DNA of 64,000 nucleotides, from assembly GCA_963540505.1 (NCBI GenBank), contig CAUTMV010000004.1:62001-126000 (forward strand), read 5' to 3'. The notes under the pieces are model-generated. The model was given only the letters and a program-made list of their open reading frames with translations. It ran no database searches and was not told the DNA's origin. This document shows positions 33,669 through 43,066 of this stretch, piece by piece; position 1 is the stretch's first letter, and each line of letters opens with the position of its first letter. The translations under genes and the position numbers were made by a program. The stretch comes from Wolinella sp963540505. GTDB lineage: Bacteria > Campylobacterota > Campylobacteria > Campylobacterales > Helicobacteraceae.

Positions 33669-35201
33669 ATGGAATATCTGCTCAGTCTAATCATTATATT
33701 TCCCGTGCTTGCAGCCCTTTTGACGCTCACGCTCAATGAGTATTACAAGGCTTTTGCTGTGATTGCAAGCGCGGCGGAGCTTGTTTTGACGCTACTTTTG
33801 TGGGCAGGGTTTGATACCCAAAGTGGTGAGATGCAGTTTTTGCACCAAATACCGCTCATCGCAAGCTACGGAATCAGCTATCTTGTGGGCATTGATGGCA
33901 TTTCGCTGTTTTTGGTTATTTTGAATGCGTTTATATTTTTCATCGGATTTATCGCGCTTAATGAGAATTTCGAGCAAAAGAAGCTTATCATTTCGCTCTT
34001 TTTTTTAGAGAGTATCATTATGGGGGTTTTTAGCGCGCTTGATGCGGTGCTCTTTTATATTTTTTGGGAAATATCACTCGCGCCCATGCTCTATATCATC
34101 GGTGCTTGGGGGAGTGGCAAGCGCATTTATGCGGCGGTGAAATTCTTCCTCTATACCTTTAGTGCGTCTATGATTATGCTCCTTGGGATACTCTATTTTG
34201 CCTACACTTATTATGAAACGGCGGGAATCTGGACATTCTCGCTACTTGATTGGTATCTTTTGATTCTCCCTTTTGATTTGCAAAAGTGGCTTTTCCTCGC
34301 CTTTTTTGTGGGAATCGCAGTCAAAGTTCCGATGTTTCCTTTTCATACATGGCTCCCCTACGCGCACGGGCAAGCTCCTACGATCGGTTCGATTATCCTA
34401 GCTGCCGTGCTTTTGAAGATGGGGACGTATGGATTCCTCCGATTCTCACTCCCGCTCTTTCCCGACGCGGCGGTGGCGTTTATGTTCCCCATCGCGACGC
34501 TCTGTTTGGTGATGATTATTTATGGCGCGATGGTCGCGTATGCACAAGAGGATATGAAGCAGGTAATCGCGTATAGCTCGATTTCGCACATGGGCGTGAT
34601 TGTGCTTGGGAGCTTTGCGCTTAATATTGAGGGAATCAGCGGCTCAATCTTTTTCATGTTGAGCCATGGGATCGTGAGTGGCGCACTCTTTATGCTCGTA
34701 GGAATGCTCTATGAACGTCGCCATACCAAGCTCATCGCCGAATTTGGGGGAATCGCTCAGGTCATGCCCCATTATGCGAGCATGTTTGCGCTTATGAGTA
34801 TGGCGAGTATCGGACTTCCGCTTACTATTGGTTTTGTGGGCGAATTCCTCTCGCTCCTTGGATTTTTTGCCGCTTCGCCCATGCTCACGCTTTTAGCAGG
34901 GACGAGCATTATTTTTGGCTCTGTGTATATGCTTATTTTGTTTAGGCGTGTGTTTTTTGGAAAGGTGCAAAACCCCGACAATCTCGTGCTTAAGGATATG
35001 AATGCTCGCGAATGGAGCGCGATTTTGCCTCTGGTTTTTGTAGTGATTTGGCTAGGAATCTACCCCAAACCCATTCTCGCTCCCATCGATTCCGGCGTGC
35101 GCACCATGCTTGAATTAATGCAGCAAAAAGTGCGCACTCCCCAAGCGCAAAAATATCTAGGAATCCTTGAGCAAGAGGACACACAAGAGAGGAGTCATTA
35201 A
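33669..35201 (+). CDS. nuoM: NADH-quinone oxidoreductase subunit M
   Basis: A 510-residue antiporter-like subunit with about 14 spans. Diagnostic pieces are VLFYIFWEISLAPMLYIIGA (conserved Glu), VKVPMFPFHTWLPYAHGQAP, AVLLKMGTYGFLRF and DMKQVIAYSSISHMGVIVLG. It begins 2 bp after the nuoL stop and its last base overlaps the nuoN start (TAATG). Confidence 0.97.
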   Translation: MEYLLSLIIIFPVLAALLTLTLNEYYKAFAVIASAAELVLTLLLWAGFDTQSGEMQFLHQIPLIASYGISYLVGIDGISLFLVILNAFIFFIGFIALNENFEQKKLIISLFFLESIIMGVFSALDAVLFYIFWEISLAPMLYIIGAWGSGKRIYAAVKFFLYTFSASMIMLLGILYFAYTYYETAGIWTFSLLDWYLLILPFDLQKWLFLAFFVGIAVKVPMFPFHTWLPYAHGQAPTIGSIILAAVLLKMGTYGFLRFSLPLFPDAAVAFMFPIATLCLVMIIYGAMVAYAQEDMKQVIAYSSISHMGVIVLGSFALNIEGISGSIFFMLSHGIVSGALFMLVGMLYERRHTKLIAEFGGIAQVMPHYASMFALMSMASIGLPLTIGFVGEFLSLLGFFAASPMLTLLAGTSIIFGSVYMLILFRRVFFGKVQNPDNLVLKDMNAREWSAILPLVFVVIWLGIYPKPILAPIDSGVRTMLELMQQKVRTPQAQKYLGILEQEDTQERSH

Positions 35202-36691
35202 TGCTAAATGTCATAAATATTTCGCTTGAGGCTCTAAATATCTCCACGCTTCTTCCCATGGCACTTATCATTGTGGGTGCGCTCGTGATTTTAGGAATCG
35301 ACCTTTTTACAAAGAGCAATTCGCGGCATTTCTACACCGCGCTAAGCATTCTTTTTATCCTGCTTGATTTGGGCGTGGTGCTCTATTTTAAGGGATATAC
35401 GCGGGGCTTTTTTGATTTTTTGCTCATTGATGGCATTGCGATTCTCGCACAGATTATTATATTGATCGCATCAGTGCTTTTTATCCCGCTAACACTCACT
35501 TCGAGGCGATTCCACGAGTTTTCCTATCCGGAATTTTACGCGCTATTTCTGTTTATGATCGCGGGATTTCAGTTCATGGTCTCAAGCGATTCCCTTGTGC
35601 TGATCTTTCTTGGGCTTGAGAGTGCCTCGCTCTCGCTCTATACGCTCATTGCGATGCACAATCGCCAAAGTGCTTTTGAAGCAGCGATTAAATATTTCAC
35701 GATGGGCGCGGTGGCGGCGGGATTCTTTGTCTTTGGTGCGATGTTACTCTATGCTTCAAGCGGAAGTCTGAACATCAATGACATCGCGGAAGTTCTCATC
35801 AAACATGACTATGAGCCCTTGTTTTTGGTGCTTGCAGGGTTTGTCTTTTTGAGTGCGGCGATTGGATTTAAAATCTCGCTTTTTCCTTTCCATACATGGA
35901 CGCCCGATGTCTATGAGGGCTCAAACTCCGTGCTCGCAGGCTACATGTCCGTCGTGCCAAAGATTGCGGGATTTATCGTGGCGATTAGGTTTTTTAATCT
36001 CTTTTTGAGCTTTGAAGATTCCTTGGTGCGGAGCATTCTCTATCTTTTGACGGTATTGACGGTTACGATTCCCAACATCGCTGCGCTGGTGCAAGAAGAT
36101 GTCAAACGCATGCTCGCATACAGCTCGATTTCACACGCTGGATTTGCGCTTGCGGCGATTATGATTGATACGACGCAGAGCATTAGCGCGCTCTTTTTGT
36201 ATTGGATTTTGTTCTTATTTACAAATTTGGGCGCATTTACGATGTTGTGGCTCTCAAGGAATAAAATCAACACGTGGAAACATCGCTATGATCACCCTTA
36301 TGAGCGATTCTCCGGAATGATACAGATCATGCCCGTGGGAGCGGTTGTGATGGGAATCTTCATGCTTAGCCTCGCGGGCGTCCCGCCTTTTGCGCTTTTT
36401 TGGGGCAAGATGTATCTTCTAAGCGCGGCACTCAATGCGGGCTACGTCATTTTGGCTTTGGTGTTGGCGTTAAACAGCGCGATTTCCGCGTATTATTATC
36501 TGAAGCTCATTGTTTATATGTTTTTAAAAGAGCCGCCCAAAGTGCAAGAGCGCGACATATTTATAAAAAATGCTGCCATGCCCTTGCGTGTGGTTATGGG
36601 ATTTTCCGTCGTGATGGTGCTCTCTTCGCTATTTTTTGTCGATTCCCTGTTGGAATTCATCTCACAATATGTCGAATACAGCGGGTTTTAG
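35201..36691 (+). CDS. nuoN: NADH-quinone oxidoreductase subunit N
   Basis: A 496-residue antiporter-like subunit. Visible motifs: LIFLGLESASLSLYTLIAM, FKISLFPFHTWTPDVYEGSN, VLAGYMSVVPKIAGFIVAI, DVKRMLAYSSISHAGFALA, and LSLAGVPPFALFWGKMYLL near the end. GAGAGGAGTC precedes the ATG. It is the last gene of the complex I operon; pflA follows behind its own promoter. Confidence 0.97.
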   Translation: MLNVINISLEALNISTLLPMALIIVGALVILGIDLFTKSNSRHFYTALSILFILLDLGVVLYFKGYTRGFFDFLLIDGIAILAQIIILIASVLFIPLTLTSRRFHEFSYPEFYALFLFMIAGFQFMVSSDSLVLIFLGLESASLSLYTLIAMHNRQSAFEAAIKYFTMGAVAAGFFVFGAMLLYASSGSLNINDIAEVLIKHDYEPLFLVLAGFVFLSAAIGFKISLFPFHTWTPDVYEGSNSVLAGYMSVVPKIAGFIVAIRFFNLFLSFEDSLVRSILYLLTVLTVTIPNIAALVQEDVKRMLAYSSISHAGFALAAIMIDTTQSISALFLYWILFLFTNLGAFTMLWLSRNKINTWKHRYDHPYERFSGMIQIMPVGAVVMGIFMLSLAGVPPFALFWGKMYLLSAALNAGYVILALVLALNSAISAYYYLKLIVYMFLKEPPKVQERDIFIKNAAMPLRVVMGFSVVMVLSSLFFVDSLLEFISQYVEYSGF

Positions 36692-36732
36692 CATTCAAAC
36701 TCGCTTGATTCCTAGAGATCGTGGCTTTAGGA

Positions 36733-36738
36733 TATAAT
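36733..36738 (+). promoter_or_regulatory. -10 element of the pflA promoter
   Basis: TATAAT at 36733-36738, preceded by TTTAGGA, lies 29 bp before the pflA start in the 75-bp gap after nuoN. No close -35 is seen (TTGATT at 36705-36710 is 22 bp away). No sigma28 or sigma54 consensus is visible. Confidence 0.65.
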
Positions 36739-36766
36739 CACGGGCAAAAATAGAGAATGAGATCGT

Positions 36767-39133
36767 ATGCCTCGTTGGTTATTCTGCATTTTGTTGCTGT
36801 TTGCTCCACTTTATGCGCTTGATGTCGTGATTAATAGCGCAAAGGAGGAGGGCAAGAATTTTGCCGTGCTGAATTTGAAATACGAACGCCTATTCCCGTG
36901 CAAAGAGGAGCGCGATCGCTACGGCGAGGTGGAGCGCGTGATCTGCCTTTTGGAGGGGCAGCCCCCGAGCTCTTTTACCCAAAGTAACACGCTCTTTTTT
37001 AAGCTTGCTGTGGAGCAGATCAACTCCACACTCCATCTCATCATCACTCCCAAAAAGCGCGCTAAACTTTTCGCTCTCCATGCAGACCCCAGGGAGCATG
37101 TACCGCTTCTTGGCGAAGAGGCGCAACTCTCCATGCGTTGGCAAGTGATCGGCTATGAAGATAAAATCCCTTTCCTCTCAAACAAGCCTCGCAAGGGGAT
37201 TAATTTCCCCATCAAAATGGAAAACACCCGCACCCCCTTTATCGGTGCGCTTGATGTTTTCAAAAAGCCCCTAGAGGTTGAGAGCGGGAGCGATGTTCCA
37301 CTCTATCTCAGTATCAAAGCCCTCATGGATCAGGGACTCTATCATGAGGCGATTAGTGCCGTTGATGACGCGTTTGTGCGCTATCCCGATACGATTTTTA
37401 AACGCGATTTACTGCTTTTTAAAATCCGTGCATTTGAGGCACTCAACGACCCCGATTCTCGCGAAGAGCTCGTTACTTTGGCGAAAAATTGGAGTCGCGC
37501 ATATCCGGCGGATTCCGGTATCCCGGAGGTGCTGTATATCCTCGCGAAAACCTATGGAGATTTGCGATTCTTCGATGAGGCGCGTTACTATTATGATCGC
37601 CTTTTTAGCGAATATCGAGGCGATAATTTTGAGCTTTTGGCGCGCATAGCTTTGGGCGATGAGCTCCTGCGCCACGGGGATAATAAGCGCACCCCACAGC
37701 TCTATACCGACGCGCTCAATGAGAGCAAGAATCTCGATACCGCCTCGCTTGCCGCGCTTCGCCTTGCGGAATACCACATCTCAAAAAAGAATTTTTCTGA
37801 AGCTGAAAAGCTCCTCTCTAAGGTGCTCAGAGCCCATGCGAAATTTTTCCAAAAAGATCCGCTTAAAACCTACGCGATGATTGAGCGGTGGGCTAGCGAG
37901 GAGGGATTTTACCTTTTGAGTGCCCAGATTGCCGAGTCGATGTGGCAGGGGGGCGCAAAGGGTGAAGAAGGCGAGGGCGAAGATTTGCCTGAGAAGCTTT
38001 TGCGCCAAGCGGGAATCTGGTATGAATTTGCGGGGAATTTTGATGACGCGCACCGCCTCTATCGCCTCTACCGTGAGCAATACGAAGAACACGCCGCAGC
38101 CGCTGAGATCGCCGCGCGCGATGACAAGCTGCTCTTCGTCCTTGATGAGAGCGATGCGAGAAAGCGTCTGGAGCGACTGGAGGGGATTATCACCACCTAT
38201 CCGAACTCCCCTGAGGCGCAGAAGGCTTATGAGCGTAAAGCGGAGACCTACGTGGAGCTGGGCGAATGGGAAAATGTGCTGGAGCTTGAGCGATTCTTAA
38301 AGCCTGAGAATCCGAGCCTAATTACCGCGACAACGAGGCTCGTGCAAAATGGACTAAAAGAGAATGACTGCAAAAAGGTCGCCTACTATTTGCAGAAATA
38401 TCATCATCTTGAACTTAGCAATCTTGAGCGTCTTTTTGGCTTTGATTGCCTGCTGAAGGGCGCATTTTTGCCTCGTGCGCAGGAGTTAGCCAGCGAGGGA
38501 ATCGCGCGAGAAAATCCCAATGAGCGGCTGGAGTGGCTCTATCGTTACGCGCAGGTTTTAGAGGCGTTGCCCAACTATCCGCGGGCTGCGGCTGCGGCGC
38601 GAGACACGCTGGTGCTCGCCGATTCCCTCAAGAGGAAGCAATTCGCGCAGGTGGCTTTCATACTCTTTAATGCGCTCGCCAAAGAGCAGCGAGAGGATGA
38701 GGCGCGCGAGGTTTTTGCGCGATTGCAGCGCGAATATCCCGAAGATCCGCGCATGATTGAGGCGTATCGAGCGATGCTTTTGTGGGCGTCCAAAAAGATG
38801 GACGAAACCGCCATTGAGCTTTATGCAAAGGAGCTTTTGCGTCTGCAAAAAGTTCATTCGCGCCCCGAATTTTCGCCATGGGCGGAGCTTACGTATGTCG
38901 AGTCGCTTTTGCGTTTGCAGCGTTTTAATGACGCGCTGGGAATCGTCGATGAGCTGCTTGCTCAAAAGCTCGATTCCCAGACGCAAATCAAGGTATTTTA
39001 CCTTCGCGCCTCGATTGCGCAGAGGATTGGGAATCTCTCTCTAGCGCGGGAATCTTATGAGCGTTGCTCCAAAAGCGAGGGCGTGAGTGCATGGAAAAAC
39101 CTCTGCATTGAAGCGTTAAAATTACTCAATTAA
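36767..39133 (+). CDS. pflA: PflA-like flagellar motor scaffold protein (TPR)
   Basis: A 788-residue secreted protein: signal peptide PRWLFCILLLFAPLYA, a beta-rich N-terminal region (about 20-160), then helical repeats of TPR type over most of the length (for example LPEKLLRQAGIWYEFAGNFD, DEAREVFARLQREYPEDPRM). PflA is a periplasmic part of the enlarged flagellar motor in Campylobacter and Helicobacter and supports stator placement; loss gives paralysed flagella. The assignment is supported by synteny, since pflA lies directly behind nuoN in both H. pylori (HP1273-HP1274) and C. jejuni. The next gene starts 19 bp downstream. Confidence 0.85.
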   Translation: MPRWLFCILLLFAPLYALDVVINSAKEEGKNFAVLNLKYERLFPCKEERDRYGEVERVICLLEGQPPSSFTQSNTLFFKLAVEQINSTLHLIITPKKRAKLFALHADPREHVPLLGEEAQLSMRWQVIGYEDKIPFLSNKPRKGINFPIKMENTRTPFIGALDVFKKPLEVESGSDVPLYLSIKALMDQGLYHEAISAVDDAFVRYPDTIFKRDLLLFKIRAFEALNDPDSREELVTLAKNWSRAYPADSGIPEVLYILAKTYGDLRFFDEARYYYDRLFSEYRGDNFELLARIALGDELLRHGDNKRTPQLYTDALNESKNLDTASLAALRLAEYHISKKNFSEAEKLLSKVLRAHAKFFQKDPLKTYAMIERWASEEGFYLLSAQIAESMWQGGAKGEEGEGEDLPEKLLRQAGIWYEFAGNFDDAHRLYRLYREQYEEHAAAAEIAARDDKLLFVLDESDARKRLERLEGIITTYPNSPEAQKAYERKAETYVELGEWENVLELERFLKPENPSLITATTRLVQNGLKENDCKKVAYYLQKYHHLELSNLERLFGFDCLLKGAFLPRAQELASEGIARENPNERLEWLYRYAQVLEALPNYPRAAAAARDTLVLADSLKRKQFAQVAFILFNALAKEQREDEAREVFARLQREYPEDPRMIEAYRAMLLWASKKMDETAIELYAKELLRLQKVHSRPEFSPWAELTYVESLLRLQRFNDALGIVDELLAQKLDSQTQIKVFYLRASIAQRIGNLSLARESYERCSKSEGVSAWKNLCIEALKLLN

Positions 39134-39152
39134 AACAAGGAGGAGGGGGGAG

Positions 39153-39548
39153 ATGGAGCCTAGCGAGTTATACGCCTTTTTCGAGGATACCTATGCATTT
39201 TTGCACCGCTATGATGAGGAGCGATTTGAGAAGGAGCACATTATCGCGCTTTTTAGAGGAATCAAGGAGCGAGTGGATTGGCTGGAAAGGGAGTTCGCAC
39301 CCAATGGGTCGAAGCTCTCCGCTGATATGAGCGGGCGATTCCTCTTTGTGTATCAAAACGCCTCGATACTCTTTAAATATGCGCTTCTTCGGATTTTAGA
39401 GCAGGATAGGGCGGGCGGAGCTTTGGGGCAGCGGGGCTTTTTAAACGTCTCATTTGCGCAGGAAAAGGCGTGCTATGCCAAGGAGTTTGGGCGCATCCAT
39501 GAGGAGATTTCGCGTCTGGGGATCCGCCCGCAATCGCTCATAGGATAG
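39153..39548 (+). CDS. Conserved hypothetical helical protein
   Basis: I do not recognise this 131-residue protein. It is largely helical, rich in aromatic and charged residues (YAFFEDTYAFLHRYDEERFE), without signal peptide, membrane span or metal motif. The start ATG follows AAGGAGGAGGGGGGAG, a very strong ribosome site. It sits between pflA and a FapA-like gene with gaps of 19 and 4 bp, so it is probably co-transcribed with them and may act with the FapA-like protein. Confidence 0.75.
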   Translation: MEPSELYAFFEDTYAFLHRYDEERFEKEHIIALFRGIKERVDWLEREFAPNGSKLSADMSGRFLFVYQNASILFKYALLRILEQDRAGGALGQRGFLNVSFAQEKACYAKEFGRIHEEISRLGIRPQSLIG

Positions 39549-39552
39549 GCGC

Positions 39553-41331
39553 GTGCAAGAGACGATTGAGGTCTGCTCCGATGTCCGCGCGACACGCCTG
39601 CGTTTGGCGAAAAAATATAAGATTTCTTCGCGCAAAATCGACTTTGAAATCATGGGAATCAGCACCTTTTTTGTGCGCGGTAAAGAGGATTTGCAGCGTC
39701 TGCCTTCTCGCGCGCTTCATGAAGTGATTTACACGCCTTATAACATGAGGCAATTTTATAAAGTGCGCTTTTTTAGCCGTGAAGGGCGCGTGCTCGATCC
39801 TTTTATTGTTTCGCTCGAAAGCAGCGATGAAGAGAGCGCGCTTGAAGGGGTTGTATCCCTTGAGCGGCTGCCTGAGCTTGATGAGCGGTTTGTCCCCACG
39901 TTAGGGCTTTTGATCCAAAAACAGATGATTTTGCAAGGCTACATAATCGGGCTGGATCGGAAGACTTTCCACGAAGAGCTGACACGATTCTTTACTACGC
40001 TTAAAAATGATCCGCATTTGTTTAAGGATTCCGCGCGTATTTTAATCTGCAAGCTCCGCGCCCCGGAGTTTGTCAAGCCCTATTCGTTGAAACTGCTTTC
40101 AAAGCCTTATGCTCACGGGCGATTAGAGGAAGATAGCGAGCTTTTGGAGGGGGCGATTCTTAAGGTCGAGCAGGGCGAGGTGCTGCTTAGCTACCGCAAG
40201 CCCACCTATCGCGCGCCGTGGAGGAATGTGCGGGGCGAGTGGTTTGGCGAGGGGAGCTATCCGATAGGAATCGCGTGCGGCGAAGGGGTGGAGCAGGACG
40301 AGGACGAAGAGGCGATTTTGTATAGAGCCAAGCAAGACGGTTTTGCCGCGATTGCAGAGAAGAAGCTCAACGTCCTTGAAGCCCCTTTGGTGAAATTCAT
40401 CGATTTTAAGCTCTCGCAGCAGATTAAAAATTTAGAGATTGAGCGGCTGCAAATTAGTAATGAGGACAACACGAGCGATGCAATTGCGCAGGGAGTGGAG
40501 CTTGAGATTCCCGCGCTTTTGGTTAAAGGGAATGTCGGTCCTGCGACGCTGCGTTCGGAAAAGCTGCACATCAATGGGCAAATCCACGCGCGCGCGGTGC
40601 TCCACGCCGATGATGCGACGCTGCTGTTTTTGAAAGGTTCGCTCACTGCGCGCAATGCTTATGTGAAGTTTTGCGAGGGGGCGCATATTGTCACAAAGCA
40701 GCTGAAAACGAGCTATCTCGGGGGGACGACGACCTCGTTTGAAGAGGCGTATGCAGAGCGGCTTGGCTCAAACAACACGCTTTATGTCGCTAGAAGTCTG
40801 CGCATCACTCGGGTGTTAGGCAAGATGAATACGATCTATTTTGATCCGCTCGCTTCACAAGAGAATAAGCTTTTGCTCGCTTCACTACAGGAGCAGCGCG
40901 AATTTTTGGAAAATGTCGTGCGGGGCGAGTATTGGCGTGAAAAAGAGATTGAGTATGAGAGCGCAGAAATGCGTATTTTTCTCGCAGAGCTGGAGAAACG
41001 GGAGAACGCCTATCGGGATCTTGAGGCGATAGCTCTCTCGTTTAAAGAGGCTAGGCGACATAAGCTTAAGCAGCTTGCGCTTAGAGAGCGTGTTTTAAAG
41101 GCGTTAAAAGGCTCAAAAGAGCGACTTTCAGCCATCAAAAATAAGATTTTAACGCTTAAAGAGCGGGTGCTGGAGATTAAATTCCAGTGTGATGAGGGAA
41201 TCGGAGGTGAGAATCGCCTGATATTTGCGCTTCCGGAAGAGGCTTTGGAGTTTATCCCCCCGCATAGAGTGCGCAAAGTATGGCTAGTGCGGGATAAGGA
41301 GCGAGGCTATGCAGTCCGGTATGAAGATTGA
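39553..41331 (+). CDS. DUF342/FapA-family protein
   Basis: A 592-residue protein. The N-terminal part starts with an atypical domain (about 1-190). The middle (about 270-420) has the repetitive beta-helix pattern of the FapA/DUF342 family (LEIPALLVKGNVGPATLRS, LHINGQIHARAVLHADDATL, KGSLTARNAYVKFCEGAH). A long coiled coil follows (about 430-550) and a short C-terminal beta domain ends the protein. FapA-like proteins are linked to flagellar assembly or polar positioning in some bacteria; the exact role is unknown. The start is GTG 39553, 4 bp after the previous stop. The 3' end overlaps the next gene by 23 bp. Confidence 0.75.
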   Translation: MQETIEVCSDVRATRLRLAKKYKISSRKIDFEIMGISTFFVRGKEDLQRLPSRALHEVIYTPYNMRQFYKVRFFSREGRVLDPFIVSLESSDEESALEGVVSLERLPELDERFVPTLGLLIQKQMILQGYIIGLDRKTFHEELTRFFTTLKNDPHLFKDSARILICKLRAPEFVKPYSLKLLSKPYAHGRLEEDSELLEGAILKVEQGEVLLSYRKPTYRAPWRNVRGEWFGEGSYPIGIACGEGVEQDEDEEAILYRAKQDGFAAIAEKKLNVLEAPLVKFIDFKLSQQIKNLEIERLQISNEDNTSDAIAQGVELEIPALLVKGNVGPATLRSEKLHINGQIHARAVLHADDATLLFLKGSLTARNAYVKFCEGAHIVTKQLKTSYLGGTTTSFEEAYAERLGSNNTLYVARSLRITRVLGKMNTIYFDPLASQENKLLLASLQEQREFLENVVRGEYWREKEIEYESAEMRIFLAELEKRENAYRDLEAIALSFKEARRHKLKQLALRERVLKALKGSKERLSAIKNKILTLKERVLEIKFQCDEGIGGENRLIFALPEEALEFIPPHRVRKVWLVRDKERGYAVRYED

Positions 41332-43066
41332 TGATTTTGAGGCGGAGGAGAGCTTTGATACGTCGGTGCCGCTAGTGCGCTCAATGCCCCTAGAGCAGGT
41401 GGCTACAGTCGTGCACTCCCATGCGAGCAGCGGCTATCTCTCCGTTTTTGAGCGCGCGAGCAAGAGCTACTATCTGATTGATTACATCAACATGGTAATC
41501 AAAAACAGAGCTGCGCTTATGCTTGCCACGGGCGAGACACCGGAGTTTGGGCGCATAAGCATTGCAGAGGAGATTCCGCGCTTTGCTTACATTGAGCCAA
41601 GTGAGGAATCGGTGCAGGTGGTCGATGGCGTCACGATGAAGCCGATTGCGACGCTTGCGTGCGGCAAGGGTCATTTGGAATCGGTCGCTCTAAGCAGCGA
41701 TGGCAAGCGTTGCTATCTTGGCAACAAGGACGGGCTGGTTACGCGCTGGGAGGTTGAGGGCGCGAAGCTCACGGCGCAAATTGCAAAGCTACCGGATTTT
41801 GTCTATCTGATTAAGGAGAGCCCGTGCGGGGATCATGTGATTGCGATTGGCTATGATCGCAGCGTTTATGCGTATGATTCCCATCGCGGCACGTATGGCG
41901 AGCTTGTTTACGTCACGAGCACCTTGCCGCGGTGTTTTACGTTTTTGGAGCGTGGATATGTCGCAATCGGGGAATCGCGCGGCGAGATCGTGATTGTGGA
42001 TTATATTCAAGGGCAGGTGCTGAGCAAATTTCGCGTAGCGCACGAAGAGATTATCAAGATGAGTCGCCTGAGCGAAGCCACGCTTTTGTTTTTGAGTAAG
42101 TTTGGCAAGCTCGGAATCGTGAATTTTCTCACAGGCGAGGTGTTGAGCGAGGATTATTTGAGTGATAAGCGGCGATATAGTGCATTCACTTTTGATAGGG
42201 CGAGCCAAGAGATTACCTTTTATGCAAATGACGGGCAGATTAAGAGCTACGCTTTGAGCGGGCTTCCCAAGCGGCTTGAAGCACTGCTAGCGCAAAAGGA
42301 GTTTAAAAACGCCTATTTGCTGATCAATGCCCATCCGCAGCTCTATGAAGAGCCTGAGGCAAAGCGGCTTGAAGCGCGGTTTAATATCGCGCTCTTGGAG
42401 GCGCAGGGGCTCATGGAGGAGGGGCGAGAGAGCGAGGCAAACAGCCTCCTTGCGCCCTATTTGCAGATTCCGCAAAAGCGCATGATGATGCAAAAATATC
42501 TCGCGCAGTTGCAGCATATTCCGGAGCTTCGCAACTACATCGAGCGATCTTATCTTTTACGGGCGCATTCACTCATTCAGGCGCATCCGCTTTTGGGCAA
42601 CACGATGATGGCACGCGAAATGGAGACTCTTTTTGAAAAAGCCCTACTAAGTGCAGATGAGTTGTTAAAAAACGGACACAAAGAGGAAGCGGAGGCGGTG
42701 CTTTTCGGACACAAAGTGATTAGCGCGCGCTCTAAGGTAATTAAGGAGCTATTAAAAGTCCCCAACCTCATTGATATGATTTATGAGGCGATTGACAAGG
42801 AGGATTACAAGCGGTATTTTGAGCTTAAATCCCTCTATCTGATTGTGCCCTTTTTGCCTGAAGCGCGTGCTTTTGAGGCGCGTGAAGAGGAGTGGTATTT
42901 TGAGCTTGAGGAGGCACTGTGTCTTGGGAATCTTAAGCGAGCTAAGGAGTGCGCCCGCGCGATTGCCTGCTTTCCCAAAGGAGAAGAGCGGGCAAAGGCG
43001 TGGCTACAAAAGCTCGCAAAACTGCAAGAGGGGGAGGGGAATCCTACTCCACCTCCGCATCAATGA
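41309..43066 (+). CDS. Beta-propeller (WD40-like) plus helical protein, unknown function
   Basis: A 585-residue cytosolic protein. The first about 330 residues form WD40-like blades (HLESVALSSDGKRCYLGNKD, FVYLIKESPCGDHVIAIGYD, VIVDYIQGQVLSKFRV). The rest is alpha-helical, with repeat-like helices such as LLANGHKEEA-type segments and LEEALCLGNLKRAKECARAI. ATG 41309 has AAGGAGCG upstream and overlaps the FapA-like gene, implying coupling. No enzymatic motif is seen. The stop lies inside the converging dnaK gene, overlapping it by 23 bp. Association with pflA and the FapA-like gene hints at a scaffold role in flagella or polarity, as inference only. Confidence 0.75.
   Translation: MQSGMKIDDFEAEESFDTSVPLVRSMPLEQVATVVHSHASSGYLSVFERASKSYYLIDYINMVIKNRAALMLATGETPEFGRISIAEEIPRFAYIEPSEESVQVVDGVTMKPIATLACGKGHLESVALSSDGKRCYLGNKDGLVTRWEVEGAKLTAQIAKLPDFVYLIKESPCGDHVIAIGYDRSVYAYDSHRGTYGELVYVTSTLPRCFTFLERGYVAIGESRGEIVIVDYIQGQVLSKFRVAHEEIIKMSRLSEATLLFLSKFGKLGIVNFLTGEVLSEDYLSDKRRYSAFTFDRASQEITFYANDGQIKSYALSGLPKRLEALLAQKEFKNAYLLINAHPQLYEEPEAKRLEARFNIALLEAQGLMEEGRESEANSLLAPYLQIPQKRMMMQKYLAQLQHIPELRNYIERSYLLRAHSLIQAHPLLGNTMMAREMETLFEKALLSADELLKNGHKEEAEAVLFGHKVISARSKVIKELLKVPNLIDMIYEAIDKEDYKRYFELKSLYLIVPFLPEARAFEAREEEWYFELEEALCLGNLKRAKECARAIACFPKGEERAKAWLQKLAKLQEGEGNPTPPPHQ

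Noticed and set aside
39136..39155. G-rich run before the 131-residue gene as a possible phase-variation tract
   Set aside because: It is AGGAGGAGGGGGGAG, with only six consecutive Gs, and serves as a ribosome binding site; too short and not at a frame break.
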